From Leptodesmis sichuanensis A121 (GTDB lineage Bacteria; Cyanobacteriota; Cyanobacteriia; Leptolyngbyales; Leptolyngbyaceae): DNA of 64,000 bases. Below are positions 25,083 through 40,930 of this stretch, one piece after another (the stretch's first letter is position 1; each line of letters begins with the position of its first letter). The stretch lies in the NCBI RefSeq assembly GCF_021379005.1, contig NZ_CP075171.1, forward strand, positions 3,224,001 to 3,288,000, written 5' to 3'. The position numbers and the translations under genes are program-made. The notes beneath the pieces are model-generated. The model ran no database searches, had not been told where the DNA came from, and saw only the letters and a program-made list of their open reading frames with translations.

Positions 25083-25931
25083 ATGGCGATCGTGGTTCCT
25101 CCCATCAAGTGTCAGGGGATAAAAACTAAGTTAATTCCAGCAATTCAAGCTCTGGTCGGGACTGACTTAACAGGAACCTGGATTGAGCCATTTTGTGGTT
25201 CCGGCGTGGTGGCATTTAACGTATTGCCAGAGAGAGCCATCCTGGCCGATACGAATCAGCACATCATTCGCTTTTATCAGGCAATTCAAACGGGGTGCAT
25301 TACCCCTGCGATCGCAGCAGCTTACCTGGAAACGGCAAGCGAGAAGTTAGCGGCTGGGGGCGATCGCTATTATTACGAAGTGCGCGATCGCTTCAATCAA
25401 ACTCAGCAACCGCTAGATTTTTTGTTCCTGAATCGCTCCTGCTTTAACGGCATCATTCGGTTTAATCGCAAAGGCCATTTCAACGTACCGTTCTGCCGCA
25501 AGCCGCAACGATTCGCTAAACCCTACATCACCAAAATTGTGAATCAAGTACGACGGGTACAGGAAATTCTGGATACCCATGCCTGGACATTTCAGGTGGC
25601 CGACTTCACCACTACCCTGGCCGCTTCAAAGCAAGCGGATCTGGTGTACGTAGACCCGCCTTACCTGGGTCGCCATGTGGATTACTACAATACCTGGACG
25701 GACGAGAATGAGCAAACCCTGATTCGGCTGCTGAAACAATTACCCTGCCCGTTTATTCTCTCTACCTGGCAGGAAAACCAATTTCGCGCTAACGGTGCTC
25801 TGCAAGAACACTGGCAGCAACCAGGACTGCAAATCATTCCAGTGCAGCACTTTTATCATATTGGAGCCTCTGAGCAGTTGCGGCATTCGATGACTGAAGC
25901 CCTGGTGACGAATAAAGCCCCTGGGGCGTGA
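25083..25931 (+). CDS. Dam-type DNA adenine methyltransferase
   Basis: The 282-residue D12-class N6-adenine methyltransferase has the SAM-binding motif IEPFCGSGVVAFN (residues about 34-46), the family segment LNRSCFNGIIRFNRKGHFNV, and the catalytic motif DLVYVDPPYLG (about 187-197). The class includes Dam and M.DpnII, which modify GATC; that specificity is inferred, not read. No restriction endonuclease gene lies beside it, only a broken Uma2 gene 6 bp upstream. A solitary role in marking DNA is therefore likely. Confidence 0.85.
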   Translation: MAIVVPPIKCQGIKTKLIPAIQALVGTDLTGTWIEPFCGSGVVAFNVLPERAILADTNQHIIRFYQAIQTGCITPAIAAAYLETASEKLAAGGDRYYYEVRDRFNQTQQPLDFLFLNRSCFNGIIRFNRKGHFNVPFCRKPQRFAKPYITKIVNQVRRVQEILDTHAWTFQVADFTTTLAASKQADLVYVDPPYLGRHVDYYNTWTDENEQTLIRLLKQLPCPFILSTWQENQFRANGALQEHWQQPGLQIIPVQHFYHIGASEQLRHSMTEALVTNKAPGA

Positions 25932-25995
25932 CCAGGATGGCGAGAGGGTGGGATGATGGGATTGCACTTTGGGAAACAGCCTTGGGAGAGTCGCA

Positions 25996-26625
25996 ATGGA
26001 TGGACAGGCAATTCCAGTCGAATCAATTCGGTACGACGATCGCGGATTAGTCCCTGCGATCGTTCAGGATTATCTGGATGGAACCGTGCTGATGATGGCA
26101 TGGATGAATCGGGAGTCATTACAGAAGACCCTGGAAACGGGAGAAACCTGGTTCTGGAGTCGATCGCGGCAGGCACTCTGGCATAAGGGAGCCACATCCG
26201 GTCATGTGCAACGGGTGAAAGCTCTGCGGTACGACTGCGATAGTGATTGTCTGCTGGTCAACGTCGAGCAGTTGGGAGATATTGCCTGCCACACAGGAGA
26301 GCGCAGTTGTTTCCATCAGGTGAACAGTCATATTGAACCACCCCTGGCCGATACCCTGTCCCAGGTATATCAGGTGGTATGTGATCGTCGCGATCATCCC
26401 AATGACACCTCCTATACCTGCAAGCTGCTGGCCGGGGGGGATAATAAAATCCTGAAAAAAATTGGTGAAGAAGCGGCAGAAGTGGTGATGGCCTGCAAGG
26501 ATGATGACCCGCAAGCGATCGCCGGGGAAGTGGCCGATCTGTTCTATCACACGCTGGTGGCTCTGGCTCATCACAACGTGGATCTGAAAGCCGTTTACCG
26601 CAAGTTACAGGAGCGCCGACAGTAA
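25996..26625 (+). CDS. hisIE: Bifunctional phosphoribosyl-AMP cyclohydrolase / phosphoribosyl-ATP pyrophosphatase
   Basis: The 209-residue fusion catalyses the second and third steps of histidine biosynthesis. The N-terminal HisI part has [39 protein letters not shown] and the zinc-site segment [10 protein letters not shown] with CHTGERSCF. The C-terminal HisE part includes [20 protein letters not shown] and [14 protein letters not shown]. The start at ATG 25996 ([17 protein letters not shown]) is preferred over an in-frame TTG at 25969. The gene stands alone in the window without other his genes, as is normal in cyanobacteria. Confidence 0.95.
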   Translation: MDGQAIPVESIRYDDRGLVPAIVQDYLDGTVLMMAWMNRESLQKTLETGETWFWSRSRQALWHKGATSGHVQRVKALRYDCDSDCLLVNVEQLGDIACHTGERSCFHQVNSHIEPPLADTLSQVYQVVCDRRDHPNDTSYTCKLLAGGDNKILKKIGEEAAEVVMACKDDDPQAIAGEVADLFYHTLVALAHHNVDLKAVYRKLQERRQ

Positions 26626-26629
26626 GCAT

Positions 26630-26662
26630 AAAAAAATACCTGGCAGCCCCCCGCCAGGTATT
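26630..26662 (-). terminator. Strong stem-loop with T-run on the minus strand
   Basis: AATACCTGGC (26635-26644) pairs perfectly with GCCAGGTATT (26653-26662). Read on the minus strand the stem is followed by seven T. It should stop leftward transcription from the methyltransferase side before it reaches hisIE, and may also act for hisIE. Confidence 0.75.
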
Positions 26663-27092
26663 CAAGGTTGCACTTAAGCAACTGTCTATGCTTCTAAGAT
26701 ACGAGTTGTAACCCTCGATTACCTTCCTCACACTGGATGTACCAACTGGGTGTCTTTTAGCTCACCCCGATCGATTCTTTGTCTCATCCAGTTGGGCGAG
26801 AAGGTAAAGTCCTTAACCTTGACGAGCATGATGCAAACAAAGCCAGATGGCTTGGGATGGCAGAATTGATATTCGAGATGGCAAACTAAAGCAGCACAAG
26901 CAGTCCCCGCAGAGGACTTACTGCCCAGCATTGCCAGCTTTGATGCCAAAATTGAGCTGGTTTGAGTGGTATCTCAGCTTAGAGTGCTGGCTCCCCCTTA
27001 ATCCGGTCAGGCTCCGAAACTACCACACAGCAACCCATTCAGTTACCTGAAACCAACTTTTGTCAGTCAACCAGATCCACAACACTCTAAAA
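26663..27092. other. Intergenic stretch without a confident gene
   Basis: A short minus-strand frame ending at 26728 gives KVKDFTFSPNWMRQRIDRGE near its C-terminus and looks protein-like, but I recognise no family and see no clear start. Nothing else is supported. Confidence 0.3.
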
Positions 27093-27893
27093 CTACTTTG
27101 TCGCAACGATCGCTAGATTCCAAGCCATGCGCTTCATGCCAGGGAGTTTTTTCAGGAGTCGATCAATCTTTTCCAAACGGCGATAAGTTGGTTTCAAGCG
27201 TTCGTGTTCGATAATGATTTTCTTCCAATACCGTTCATCATTGGGATTGATCTTTTCGATTAGATAAAACCTCAAGAAAATCCACAAGGTTGCAATCCAG
27301 AAAGTATCGTAGGCAGTGTGGGAGAACTGCGATCGCACGAAATCCACAATCCCAATATCCAACGGAGTTTCATCTTCGGTCCGCACTTCCGTGGCCATGC
27401 GGCGATAGACATTAATTACTGGATTATGTTTCAGGGGATCCCAGAAGCAAGCTTTACCACCTGGCTTCAGAACCCGGTACATTTCTCGAATCGTCTGCTC
27501 TGGCTGGGGAATGTGATGGAGCAGGTTGGAGGCATACACGATGTCAAAGGTGTTGTCTGGAAAGTCGATCGCCATCGCATTAATTACTTTTCCTTGCACC
27601 TGCACGCCATGTTTGTCAGCCAATTTTATCGCCACATCCACCATGCCAGGAGAATAATCGGAAGCAAGGCAGTGAGCACCTTTCAGGGCGAAGTAAACAC
27701 TATTCTCGCCAGCCCCACAGCCCAGATCCAATAAACGTTGACCCCGCACGTCTCCCAGGTGCCGCAAAATAAAGCGATTTTCCGGAGCCGTGCAGGCTTC
27801 AAAATAATCCGCTACTCGAATGCCATCGACATCAATAGCGGCGGCCCACTGGTCATGAAATTCCTGTTCTTTGCGGAGGATGTTGTCTTGCAC
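27093..27893 (-). CDS. Class I SAM-dependent methyltransferase
   Basis: The 266-residue Rossmann-fold methyltransferase has motif I RLLDLGCGAGENSVYFALKG, an acidic motif II-like segment LASDYSPGMVDVA, and FDIVYASNLLHHIPQPEQTI followed by MYRVLKPGGKACFWDP, the usual post-II region. The C-terminal third is helical and basic with an aromatic segment FWIATLWIFLRFYL. The substrate is not evident. Such enzymes modify lipids, quinones or sugars. It is transcribed towards the terminator at 26630-26662. Confidence 0.85.
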   Translation of the reverse strand: MQDNILRKEQEFHDQWAAAIDVDGIRVADYFEACTAPENRFILRHLGDVRGQRLLDLGCGAGENSVYFALKGAHCLASDYSPGMVDVAIKLADKHGVQVQGKVINAMAIDFPDNTFDIVYASNLLHHIPQPEQTIREMYRVLKPGGKACFWDPLKHNPVINVYRRMATEVRTEDETPLDIGIVDFVRSQFSHTAYDTFWIATLWIFLRFYLIEKINPNDERYWKKIIIEHERLKPTYRRLEKIDRLLKKLPGMKRMAWNLAIVATK

Positions 27894-28082
27894 GATTTCG
27901 CCCTTGGCTGGTTAAGCAACCCAATTTTGCCAGAAACCCGGCTGCTTGTAATCCATCTCATCACCTCAAGTATCCCTGCAGAAACCGGGATTCTGGGGAA
28001 ATGCTTCACCTAGTATGGCAAACAAAAAAACCTGATTGACTGACAAAAGTTCCGAAAGGCTCATGTCTCTGTTGTCAACCCG

Positions 28083-28191
28083 CCCAAAATAAATTTTGGG
28101 CTAACAGCGCAAGTCCATTCAAATGGACTAAAACTCTTGTCCAGTCATCTTTAGATGACTTTGGCGATGAGCCAGGAAATTGATTCCCTGG
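28083..28191. repeat. Cluster of four short palindromes
   Basis: Four hairpins follow at regular spacing: CCCAAAATAAATTTTGGG (28083-28100), GTCCATTCAAATGGAC (28113-28128), AGTCATCTTTAGATGACT (28143-28160) and CCAGGAAATTGATTCCCTGG (28172-28191, imperfect). They form a compound element between the methyltransferase and apcE genes, possibly a dispersed repeat or a structured RNA. Confidence 0.7.
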
Positions 28192-28230
28192 TGATGCAGC
28201 GGGTGTTCAGGAGATTGTCAGTCAACCAGC

Positions 28231-28260
28231 AAAAAACCTCTGGCGGCAAAACCAGAGGTT
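28231..28260 (-). terminator. Terminator of apcE
   Basis: On the minus strand AACCTCTGG and CCAGAGGTT form a perfect 9-bp stem (28235-28243 with 28252-28260) followed by TTTTTT. It lies about 100 bp beyond the apcE stop. Confidence 0.85.
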
Positions 28261-28363
28261 AAGGAGTGGCGAAAATAAACCTTGTCCAAGCGCAGAGCTT
28301 TATTTTGCTGAAAGCAATTTAAGCGTTCTAGTTGGACTTGATTTGTCTCAGTTACAAGTCAGC

Positions 28364-32082
<3,719 letters not shown>

Positions 32083-32156
32083 GTAGGATGGGTTAGGCGG
32101 TAGCTAACCCATCCAATGGGTAGAGATGATGCGTTACGCGGCGCTAATCCACCTAC
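32083..32156. repeat. Palindromic repeat element (GTAGG...CCTAC)
   Basis: GGATGGGTTA and its complement TAACCCATCC form an inner stem, and the whole 74-bp unit begins GTAGGATGGGTTAG and ends CTAATCCACCTAC, inversely related. This resembles dispersed repeats in other cyanobacteria. It precedes the methyltransferase gene by about 60 bp. Confidence 0.6.
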
Positions 32157-32217
32157 GTAATGCGTCTGCCCTCTGCCCCACCCCTATTCATCGATCTTTA
32201 CAATTGCTATTTCACTT

Positions 32218-33414
32218 ATGTCAGAAGAACAAACCATCAGTCGTGCGGTTGCCAAACTTTACGATACGTATCCCTTCCCGCCCGAACCCTTACTGGATGA
32301 ACCGCCTCCAGGGTATAACTGGCGCTGGAATTGGGTAACTGCTTACAACTTCTGTACCGGACGCAAGCCGGACAAACAGGACATCCGGATTCTGGATGCA
32401 GGATGTGGGACGGGTGTGGGGACGGAATATTTGGTACATCTCAATCCGCAAGCCCATGTGATTGGGATTGACCTGAGTGCAGGAGCATTGGCGGTGGCGA
32501 AAGAGCGCTGTCGGCGATCGGGTGCAGACCGGGTGGAATTCCATCACCTGAGTTTGTTTGATGCTAACAATCTACCAGGAGAGTTTGATTTGATTAATTG
32601 TGTGGGCGTGCTGCATCACACTCCCGATCCGATTCGGGGCATTCAAACCCTGGCGATGAAGCTGAAACCGGGTGGCCTGATGCACATCTTTGTTTATGCC
32701 GAGATGGGTCGCTGGGAAATTAAATTAATGCAGGAGGCGATCGCCCTGCTCCAGGGGCCGAATCGGGGTGACTATGAAGATGGGGTGAAAGTCGGTCGCC
32801 AAATTTTTGCCGCTTTACCGGAGAATAACCGTCTGGTGCGACGAGAAAAGGAACGCTGGTCACTGGAGAATCAGCGGGATGAAAATTTTGCTGATATGTA
32901 TGTGCATCCCCAGGAGATCGACTACACGATCGACACGCTATTTGATTTGATTGATGCCTCCGGGCTAGAGTTTATTGGCTTCTCCAATCCCCGCACCTGG
33001 GATTTAGCGGCATTATTGGGCAAGGAACCGGAGTTACTCCAGCGGGCGGAGGGATTGGACGATCGCCAGCGTTACCACTTAATCGAGTTACTCAATCCCG
33101 AAGCCATTACCCACTACGAATTCTTTCTGGCTCGTCCACCTCTGCCCAGAATGGATTGGAGTTCTGATACCGCCCTCTCCCAGGCGATTCCTGAGCGGAA
33201 TCCCTGCATGGAAGGCTGGCCCAGCCGCAGTTTGTTTAACGAAGACTATCAGGTGGTTCAACTAACTCCAGAAGAATTTGAATTTCTGCAAGCCTGCGAC
33301 ACAAATCTTAGCCGTAAGACCGTACAGGAAATTCTGGCTAACAATGCCTTCAATCTCAATCACGTCCGATCTTTGCTGAATCAGCGGCTAATTTTGTTAA
33401 CTCCAGGACGTTAA
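32218..33414 (+). CDS. Class I SAM-dependent methyltransferase with C-terminal extension
   Basis: The 398-residue protein has an N-terminal motif AVAKLYDTYPFPPEPLLDEP then motif I IRILDAGCGTGVGTEYLVHL and the post-II segment FDLINCVGVLHHTPDPIRGI with LKPGGLMHIFVYAEMGRWEI. About 200 further residues include an acidic middle region and a C-terminal segment (LTPEEFEFLQACDTNL) that resembles a winged-helix-like tail. The YDTYPFPP start and the large extension are typical of a cyanobacterial group of unknown substrate. It stands alone between apcE and the atp operon. Confidence 0.82.
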   Translation: MSEEQTISRAVAKLYDTYPFPPEPLLDEPPPGYNWRWNWVTAYNFCTGRKPDKQDIRILDAGCGTGVGTEYLVHLNPQAHVIGIDLSAGALAVAKERCRRSGADRVEFHHLSLFDANNLPGEFDLINCVGVLHHTPDPIRGIQTLAMKLKPGGLMHIFVYAEMGRWEIKLMQEAIALLQGPNRGDYEDGVKVGRQIFAALPENNRLVRREKERWSLENQRDENFADMYVHPQEIDYTIDTLFDLIDASGLEFIGFSNPRTWDLAALLGKEPELLQRAEGLDDRQRYHLIELLNPEAITHYEFFLARPPLPRMDWSSDTALSQAIPERNPCMEGWPSRSLFNEDYQVVQLTPEEFEFLQACDTNLSRKTVQEILANNAFNLNHVRSLLNQRLILLTPGR

Positions 33415-33533
33415 GTATTATTACTCTCTGCGTGATATGATCCTTCAGGGATTGAAACACTGCTGTTGCTGCTCAGTACTGCTTTGTCAGTTCTGAGAAA
33501 AGTGCGGCTGTAAATCGCTCGCTGACACCTCCT

Positions 33534-33953
33534 ATGACCACATCTGAAACACCGGATGCTGCTCAGGCTAATCCTTTATCGGAGGAGCCGAATGCATCCA
33601 TGCAAGAGTTCTACCAGTTGCAGCAAGAACTACTCCTGACCACGATCGTGCTCACAGGGGTAATCTTCGGCTTTGTCTGGGTGTTCTACTCCTTAAACAT
33701 CGCTCTGAATTATTTACTAGGAGCGTGCACAGGTGTGGTTTACTTGAAAGTGTTGGCCAGAAACGTTGAGCAACTTGGTAGGCAGAGAAAGCAGTTAGGC
33801 AAGTCTCACCTTGCGATTTTTATTGGGCTGATTATAGTAGCAACCCAATGGAATCAGCTATATGTGCTGCCTTGTTTTTTAGGTTTTCTCACCTATAAAG
33901 GGACTCTACTGATTTATATGTTTCGCAGCTTAATGCCCTCAGACTCTCGCTAG
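33534..33953 (+). CDS. atpI: ATP synthase subunit I (Atp1-type)
   Basis: The 139-residue protein has four hydrophobic helices ([20 protein letters not shown] and others) and a charged stretch [17 protein letters not shown]. It is the first gene of the operon, as in other cyanobacteria, where it is thought to assist c-ring assembly. It is not part of the finished enzyme. Confidence 0.85.
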   Translation: MTTSETPDAAQANPLSEEPNASMQEFYQLQQELLLTTIVLTGVIFGFVWVFYSLNIALNYLLGACTGVVYLKVLARNVEQLGRQRKQLGKSHLAIFIGLIIVATQWNQLYVLPCFLGFLTYKGTLLIYMFRSLMPSDSR

Positions 33954-34010
33954 TTCGGCATTTGATCGTTTTCATCCCCTGCACCTTCTGGGAAAACCAC
34001 TTAAAGTCCA

Positions 34011-35152
<1,142 letters not shown>

Positions 35153-35319
35153 GCCAAACGCTTGGCAACATAGGGATGCCGCAGGTGTCCCTATGTTGTT
35201 CTGAATGCTGGAGGGGAGAAATGGGTTGGATAACGCGGGTGCCCCGATAGGTACAGTTGCTGGCAGGCAACACATTTACAACGATCAACCCTTTGTAATG
35301 GCAGTTGGCAAGGTAAACC

Positions 35320-35745
35320 ATGTTTGATTTCGATGCAACTCTGCCGCTGATGGCAGTGCAGTTTCTGATCCTGGTCGCGATTCTGAATGCCGTTTTCTAC
35401 AAGCCGTTGATGAAGGCGATCGACGAGCGGAATGATTACATCCGTCGCACGCAAGTAGAAGCGCAGGAACGGTTATCGAAGGCGCAAAATCTGGCTCAAC
35501 AGTATGAGCAAGAATTGGCTGATACCCGCAAGCAATCGCAGGCGTTGGTGGCAGCGGCCCAGGCGGATGCTCAAAAGATTGTGGCGCAGAAAATTGCTGA
35601 AGCTCAGGAAGAAGCCCGATTGCAACGGGAACAGGCTCAGAAAGAGCTAGACCAGCAGAAGCAGGAAGCGCTGCGTTCGCTTGAACAGGAAGTGGATGCA
35701 TTGAGTCATCAGATACTGACAAAACTCCTGGGCACAGCCGCTTAA
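35320..35745 (+). CDS. atpG: ATP synthase F0 subunit b'
   Basis: The 141-residue peripheral-stalk subunit has a membrane segment ([20 protein letters not shown]) at the N-terminus and a long charged coiled-coil ([20 protein letters not shown] at the end). The b' plus b pair replaces the b homodimer in photosynthetic organisms. The symbol follows cyanobacterial usage (atpF2 is an alternative). It lies 167 bp after atpE. Confidence 0.92.
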   Translation: MFDFDATLPLMAVQFLILVAILNAVFYKPLMKAIDERNDYIRRTQVEAQERLSKAQNLAQQYEQELADTRKQSQALVAAAQADAQKIVAQKIAEAQEEARLQREQAQKELDQQKQEALRSLEQEVDALSHQILTKLLGTAA

Positions 35746-35816
35746 CTCGATCGCAACTGGAATCAACTGGGTTTGGTGAGCCGTTGGATCAGAAGAGTGA
35801 CCTGTGTAGGAGCAAG

Positions 35817-36389
35817 ATGGGGAATGGCGTAGTCATGAACAGTATGGGAAGTATTTTTTGGTTAATTGCAGAAGTCGGAGCGGCAACTTCTGAAGAAGGT
35901 GGGTTTGGCATAAACTTCGATATTCTGGAAACGAATATTATTAACCTGGCGATCGTGATCGCGATCCTGGTCTATTTTGGTCGCAGTTTCTTAGGGAAGG
36001 TACTCGCTGAACGTCGCTCTAATATTGAGGCCGAGATTACGGAAGCGGAGCAGCGCAAGCAACAAGCCGCCGCCGCCTTGGCCGATGAACAGCAAAAACT
36101 GGCTCAGGCTCAGCAAGAAGCCGCTCGCATCCGCGCCCAGGCTGAAGAACGGGCAACGGCTGCGCGAAAAGCCATTCTGGATCAATCTGAGAAAGATATT
36201 CAGCGGCTGCGGGAATCAGTCAACCAGGATGTGAACACGGAGCGCGATCGTGCGATCGCGGAACTGCGCCAGCAAATTGCGGCTCTGGCGTTACAAAAGG
36301 CGGAATCCGAACTGCCTTCTCGCCTCAATGATGACGTGCAGAGAAACATTATTGACCGCAGTATTGCCATGCTTGGAGGTGCTTCATGA
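35817..36389 (+). CDS. atpF: ATP synthase F0 subunit b
   Basis: The 190-residue stalk subunit has a membrane segment (NIINLAIVIAILVYFGRSFL) followed by an Ala/Glu/Gln-rich coiled-coil. The start at 35817 (MGNGVVMNSMGS) is chosen because AGGAG lies just upstream; ATG 35835 (MNSMGSIFWL) is equally credible and closer to family length. Its stop overlaps the delta-subunit start by 4 bp (ATGA), so translation is coupled. Confidence 0.92.
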   Translation: MGNGVVMNSMGSIFWLIAEVGAATSEEGGFGINFDILETNIINLAIVIAILVYFGRSFLGKVLAERRSNIEAEITEAEQRKQQAAAALADEQQKLAQAQQEAARIRAQAEERATAARKAILDQSEKDIQRLRESVNQDVNTERDRAIAELRQQIAALALQKAESELPSRLNDDVQRNIIDRSIAMLGGAS

Positions 36390-36943
36390 AAGAAGGCGGA
36401 GTCAAAGGTGAAATTCTGGAGCGCTATGCTCAGGCACTCCTGTCCCTGGCTCAGGACAACAACATTCTGGATCAGGTTGGGAATGATGTTAACTCCATCC
36501 TGGGTGTGCTGAAAGAGTCCCCCGACTTGCAAGAGTTTCTGGACAACCCGCTGATCAAGCCAGCCGATAAGAAGGCGGTGATGAATCGGATTTTAGGTGA
36601 TAGTGTGCATCCCTACACCCGGAATTTTATTCAGGTTCTGGTCGATCGTCGCCGGATTATGTTCCTGGAAGGCATCTGTAAAGAATTCCAGGCCCTGCTG
36701 CGGAAGTTGAACCAGACCGTTCTGGCTGAAGTTACGTCGGCGAGAGAGTTGACTGATGATCAGAAGAACAGTCTGCGTGAGAAGGTCTTAGCCATGACCG
36801 GAGCGCGGCAGGTGGAACTGGAAACTCACATCGATCCAGAATTAATTGGTGGCGTTGTCATCCGAATTGGCTCCCAGGTGATTGATGCCAGCCTGCGGGG
36901 ACAACTGCGACGCCTCTCTCTCCGCCTGAACACCGTGGCGTAA
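36386..36943 (+). CDS. atpH: ATP synthase F1 subunit delta
   Basis: The 185-residue protein links the peripheral stalk to the top of the alpha-beta hexamer. The N-terminal helical domain (ILERYAQALLSLAQDNNILD) and C-terminal segment (THIDPELIGGVVIRIGSQVI, DASLRGQLRRLS) are typical. It overlaps atpF by 4 bp. It is called atpD in some cyanobacterial genomes. Confidence 0.95.
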   Translation: MKEGGVKGEILERYAQALLSLAQDNNILDQVGNDVNSILGVLKESPDLQEFLDNPLIKPADKKAVMNRILGDSVHPYTRNFIQVLVDRRRIMFLEGICKEFQALLRKLNQTVLAEVTSARELTDDQKNSLREKVLAMTGARQVELETHIDPELIGGVVIRIGSQVIDASLRGQLRRLSLRLNTVA

Positions 36944-37052
36944 AGCCTTGCCAGGGATGGGCTTTGTGGGTGAGTAAACCTGCTGGTTGGCATCAACCCC
37001 GCACAACTCAAGATTCCATCGTTGAAACTTAAAACTTTCGTTCATTCTTTAA

Positions 37053-38582
<1,530 letters not shown>

Positions 38583-38587
38583 GTAAG

Positions 38588-38740
38588 TGATGAGTTTTGA
38601 GTTATGAGTTTTGAGTTGCTTTCAACCTGCCTCAAAATTCATAGCTCAAAATGATGAATTGGTTGCAGTTTTGAGTTTTTTATTGAGGAATTCTCTTCAC
38701 CCCTAACTCAAAACTAAACACTCAAAACTCAAAACTCCCT
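38588..38740. repeat. GAGTTTT-type tandem repeats between atpA and atpC
   Basis: Two tracts in opposite orientation (TTTTGAG near 38590-38620, then CTCAAAA near 38708-38735) surround a less regular centre. They could pair in the mRNA. Confidence 0.8.
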
Positions 38741-38746
38741 AATACT

Positions 38747-39694
38747 ATGCCTAACCTAAAAAGCATTCGTGACCGGATTCAATCGGTCAAAAACACGAAG
38801 AAGATTACTCAGGCGATGCGACTGGTGGCAGCAGCCAAGGTGCGTCGTGCCCAGGAACAGGTGATCGCTACCCGTCCGTTTGCCGATCGCCTTGCTCAGG
38901 TACTTTATGGCCTGCAAAGCCGTTTGCGGTTTGAAGAAGCCAACCTGCCCTTGCTGCGAACTCGTGACGTTAAGACTGTCGGGCTGCTGGTGATTTCGGG
39001 CGATCGGGGGCTGTGCGGAGCCTACAACTCCAATGTCATCCGACGAGCGGAAAACCGGGCGCAGGAATTGAAAGCCGATGGCCTGGATTACAAGTTCGTG
39101 CTGGTGGGACGCAAGGCGACGCAATATTTCCAGCGCCGTAACCAACCCATTGAAGCCACATTTACAGGATTGGAGCAAGTTCCTACAGCCTCAGAAGCGG
39201 CTCAAATTGCCGATGCACTGCTGGCGCTGTTTCTGTCGGATACGGTCGATAAAGTGGAGCTAATTTACACCCGATTTGTGTCTCTGATTAGCTCTCGTCC
39301 GGTGATTCAAACTCTGCTACCGCTCGATCCACAAGGATTAGAAGCTGCAGATGATGAAATCTTCCGGTTAACAACTCGCGGTGGACAGTTTCAGGTGGAA
39401 CGGGAAAAGGTAACAACCCCAACGCAGGCATTCCCCAGAGACATGATCTTTGAACAAGATCCGGTTCAGATTCTGGATGCCCTGTTGCCCCTGTACCTGA
39501 ACAACCAGTTACTGCGTGCTCTGCAAGAATCAGCAGCCAGTGAGTTGGCTTCTCGGATGACGGCGATGAGTAGTGCCAGCGACAACGCGGCTCAGTTGAT
39601 TGCCTCCCTGACCCTGTCTTATAACAAGGCACGGCAGGCGGCCATTACCCAGGAAATTCTGGAAGTGGTCGGTGGCGCGGAAGCCTTGAAGTAA
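38747..39694 (+). CDS. atpC: ATP synthase F1 subunit gamma
   Basis: The 315-residue central shaft subunit begins with [20 protein letters not shown] and ends [19 protein letters not shown], the two interlocking helices. A photosynthesis-type insert occurs in the middle (about residues 195-230, [20 protein letters not shown]). It lacks the plant CDT..C redox pair, as in other cyanobacteria. The symbol follows cyanobacterial usage (atpG elsewhere). Confidence 0.97.
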   Translation: MPNLKSIRDRIQSVKNTKKITQAMRLVAAAKVRRAQEQVIATRPFADRLAQVLYGLQSRLRFEEANLPLLRTRDVKTVGLLVISGDRGLCGAYNSNVIRRAENRAQELKADGLDYKFVLVGRKATQYFQRRNQPIEATFTGLEQVPTASEAAQIADALLALFLSDTVDKVELIYTRFVSLISSRPVIQTLLPLDPQGLEAADDEIFRLTTRGGQFQVEREKVTTPTQAFPRDMIFEQDPVQILDALLPLYLNNQLLRALQESAASELASRMTAMSSASDNAAQLIASLTLSYNKARQAAITQEILEVVGGAEALK

Positions 39695-39893
39695 GACCTC
39701 GCCCCAACCCCTCTCCTCATAGGCTGCCTTGTACACACAAGTCCTCAAGACCTGGTTGTACCGAAGTCTAACAGTTAGACCCAAACTCCTGGCTTGGGTG
39801 GCAGCCCCCCCAAACCCCCCGCTGTGGAGGACGGCTGCGTCCCCCACCCCCCCCTCCAGAAGGGCCTAGCTGTTAGCCTCCTATTCAGTTTCT

Positions 39894-39923
39894 AAAGCGT
39901 CTGTATGAGCAGGCGCTTTTGTT
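39894..39923 (+). terminator. Terminator after the atp operon
   Basis: AAAGCGTCTG (39894-39903) pairs with CAGGCGCTTT (39910-39919) with one G-T pair and a six-base loop, followed by a T-rich run. It lies 200 bp beyond atpC and only 7 bp before the next start codon. Confidence 0.7.
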
Positions 39924-39926
39924 GTT

Positions 39927-40718
39927 ATGAAGTATTGGACTGAAACGATCGCGATCGCCCAACGAATTCTCACCGAACTGGGACGACGACGGCGCAGCCT
40001 GATCTTTTGGGCGGCATTTCCAATCGCTGTCCTGATTCTGAATGGGCTGATTTTTGCAGAACGGTCTAAAACCGCCTTACCGGAACCGCTGACCTTAGGA
40101 CAGTCACTGGAACGAGCCGCCCCCGCTACCCTGGTCGGAGCCGCCCTCTTCTTCAGTTGTTTAGGGGGCAGTGTGGCAACGGTGGTAGCCGAGCGAGAAC
40201 ATCGCACCTTGAAGCGATTATTTCTCAGTCCCCTGAGTGGAATCTCCTATTTTCTGGGAATTGGTCTGGCTCACAGCGCGATCGCCCTCGGACAGACGGT
40301 GTTGGTGGGGGGAGTGGCGATCGCGTTAGGTGCCCGCTTTCAAGGTTCTCCCCTGTTAATTGCCATGATTATTCTGTTAAGTATCCTGGCCTATGTCGGG
40401 GTGGGCTTCATTTTGGGAACCCAATTGGCTCGCCGTACTGAGGACGTGAATACGCTGGTGGCTGCCTTTGGAGTGCCATTGTTAATTCTGGGTGGAGCCT
40501 TTGTGCCCGCCTTTATCTTCCCCCAAATTCTCTTAGACCTGGCGCAATATAATCCCATCTATCACATGAACGAAGCCCTCACCAAAACCGTTGCGGAAGG
40601 CAGCACTCTCTCCGATATTGCCTTTCACTTCTGGTTTCTGGTCGGCTTTGCTGTCCTGATGGTTGCTGCTGGATGGTTGTCTTACCAGCGAATGTTGAGA
40701 GTGGAGCGCAGGTTGTGA
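39927..40718 (+). CDS. ABC-2 type exporter permease
   Basis: The 263-residue membrane protein has about six helices: FWAAFPIAVLILNGLIFAER, ATLVGAALFFSCLGGSVATV followed by AEREHRTLKRLFLSPLSG (a coupling-helix motif), then four more ending in RMLRVERRL. It lacks the large external domain of the first exporter in the window. The partner ATPase is the next gene on the same strand. The substrate is unknown. Confidence 0.85.
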   Translation: MKYWTETIAIAQRILTELGRRRRSLIFWAAFPIAVLILNGLIFAERSKTALPEPLTLGQSLERAAPATLVGAALFFSCLGGSVATVVAEREHRTLKRLFLSPLSGISYFLGIGLAHSAIALGQTVLVGGVAIALGARFQGSPLLIAMIILLSILAYVGVGFILGTQLARRTEDVNTLVAAFGVPLLILGGAFVPAFIFPQILLDLAQYNPIYHMNEALTKTVAEGSTLSDIAFHFWFLVGFAVLMVAAGWLSYQRMLRVERRL

Positions 40719-40930
40719 GGACAGTGGGGTTTAGGATGTGGGGGGTGGGAGATGATGGGATGATGGGATGATGAGTGGGTGGATGGGTAGGTGAGTGAGT
40801 GGGTGGATGAGGAGATGAGTGAATCGTTCAAATTTTGAATTTCTCCCTGATCTCCCTCACCTTCCCCATCTTCCCGCTCCCCAATCCCTAATTCCTAATC
40901 CCTAACCCCTAATCCCCAATCCCCCCAATC
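40719..40930. repeat. Low-complexity tandem repeats between exporter genes
   Basis: GATGATGG/GGGTGGAT units (40740-40815) and CCTAATC/CCCAATC units (40878-40926) fill the gap. No gene is seen. The ATPase start follows immediately, so these repeats form its 5' leader. Confidence 0.8.

Noticed and set aside
26119-26731. Two open frames antisense to hisIE
   Set aside because: hisIE is unambiguous on the plus strand and the antisense translations show no family features.
40740-40815. GATGATGG/GTGGAT tandem region considered as an iteron origin
   Set aside because: Units are irregular, no replication protein gene is adjacent, and it lies inside an ABC exporter gene pair.
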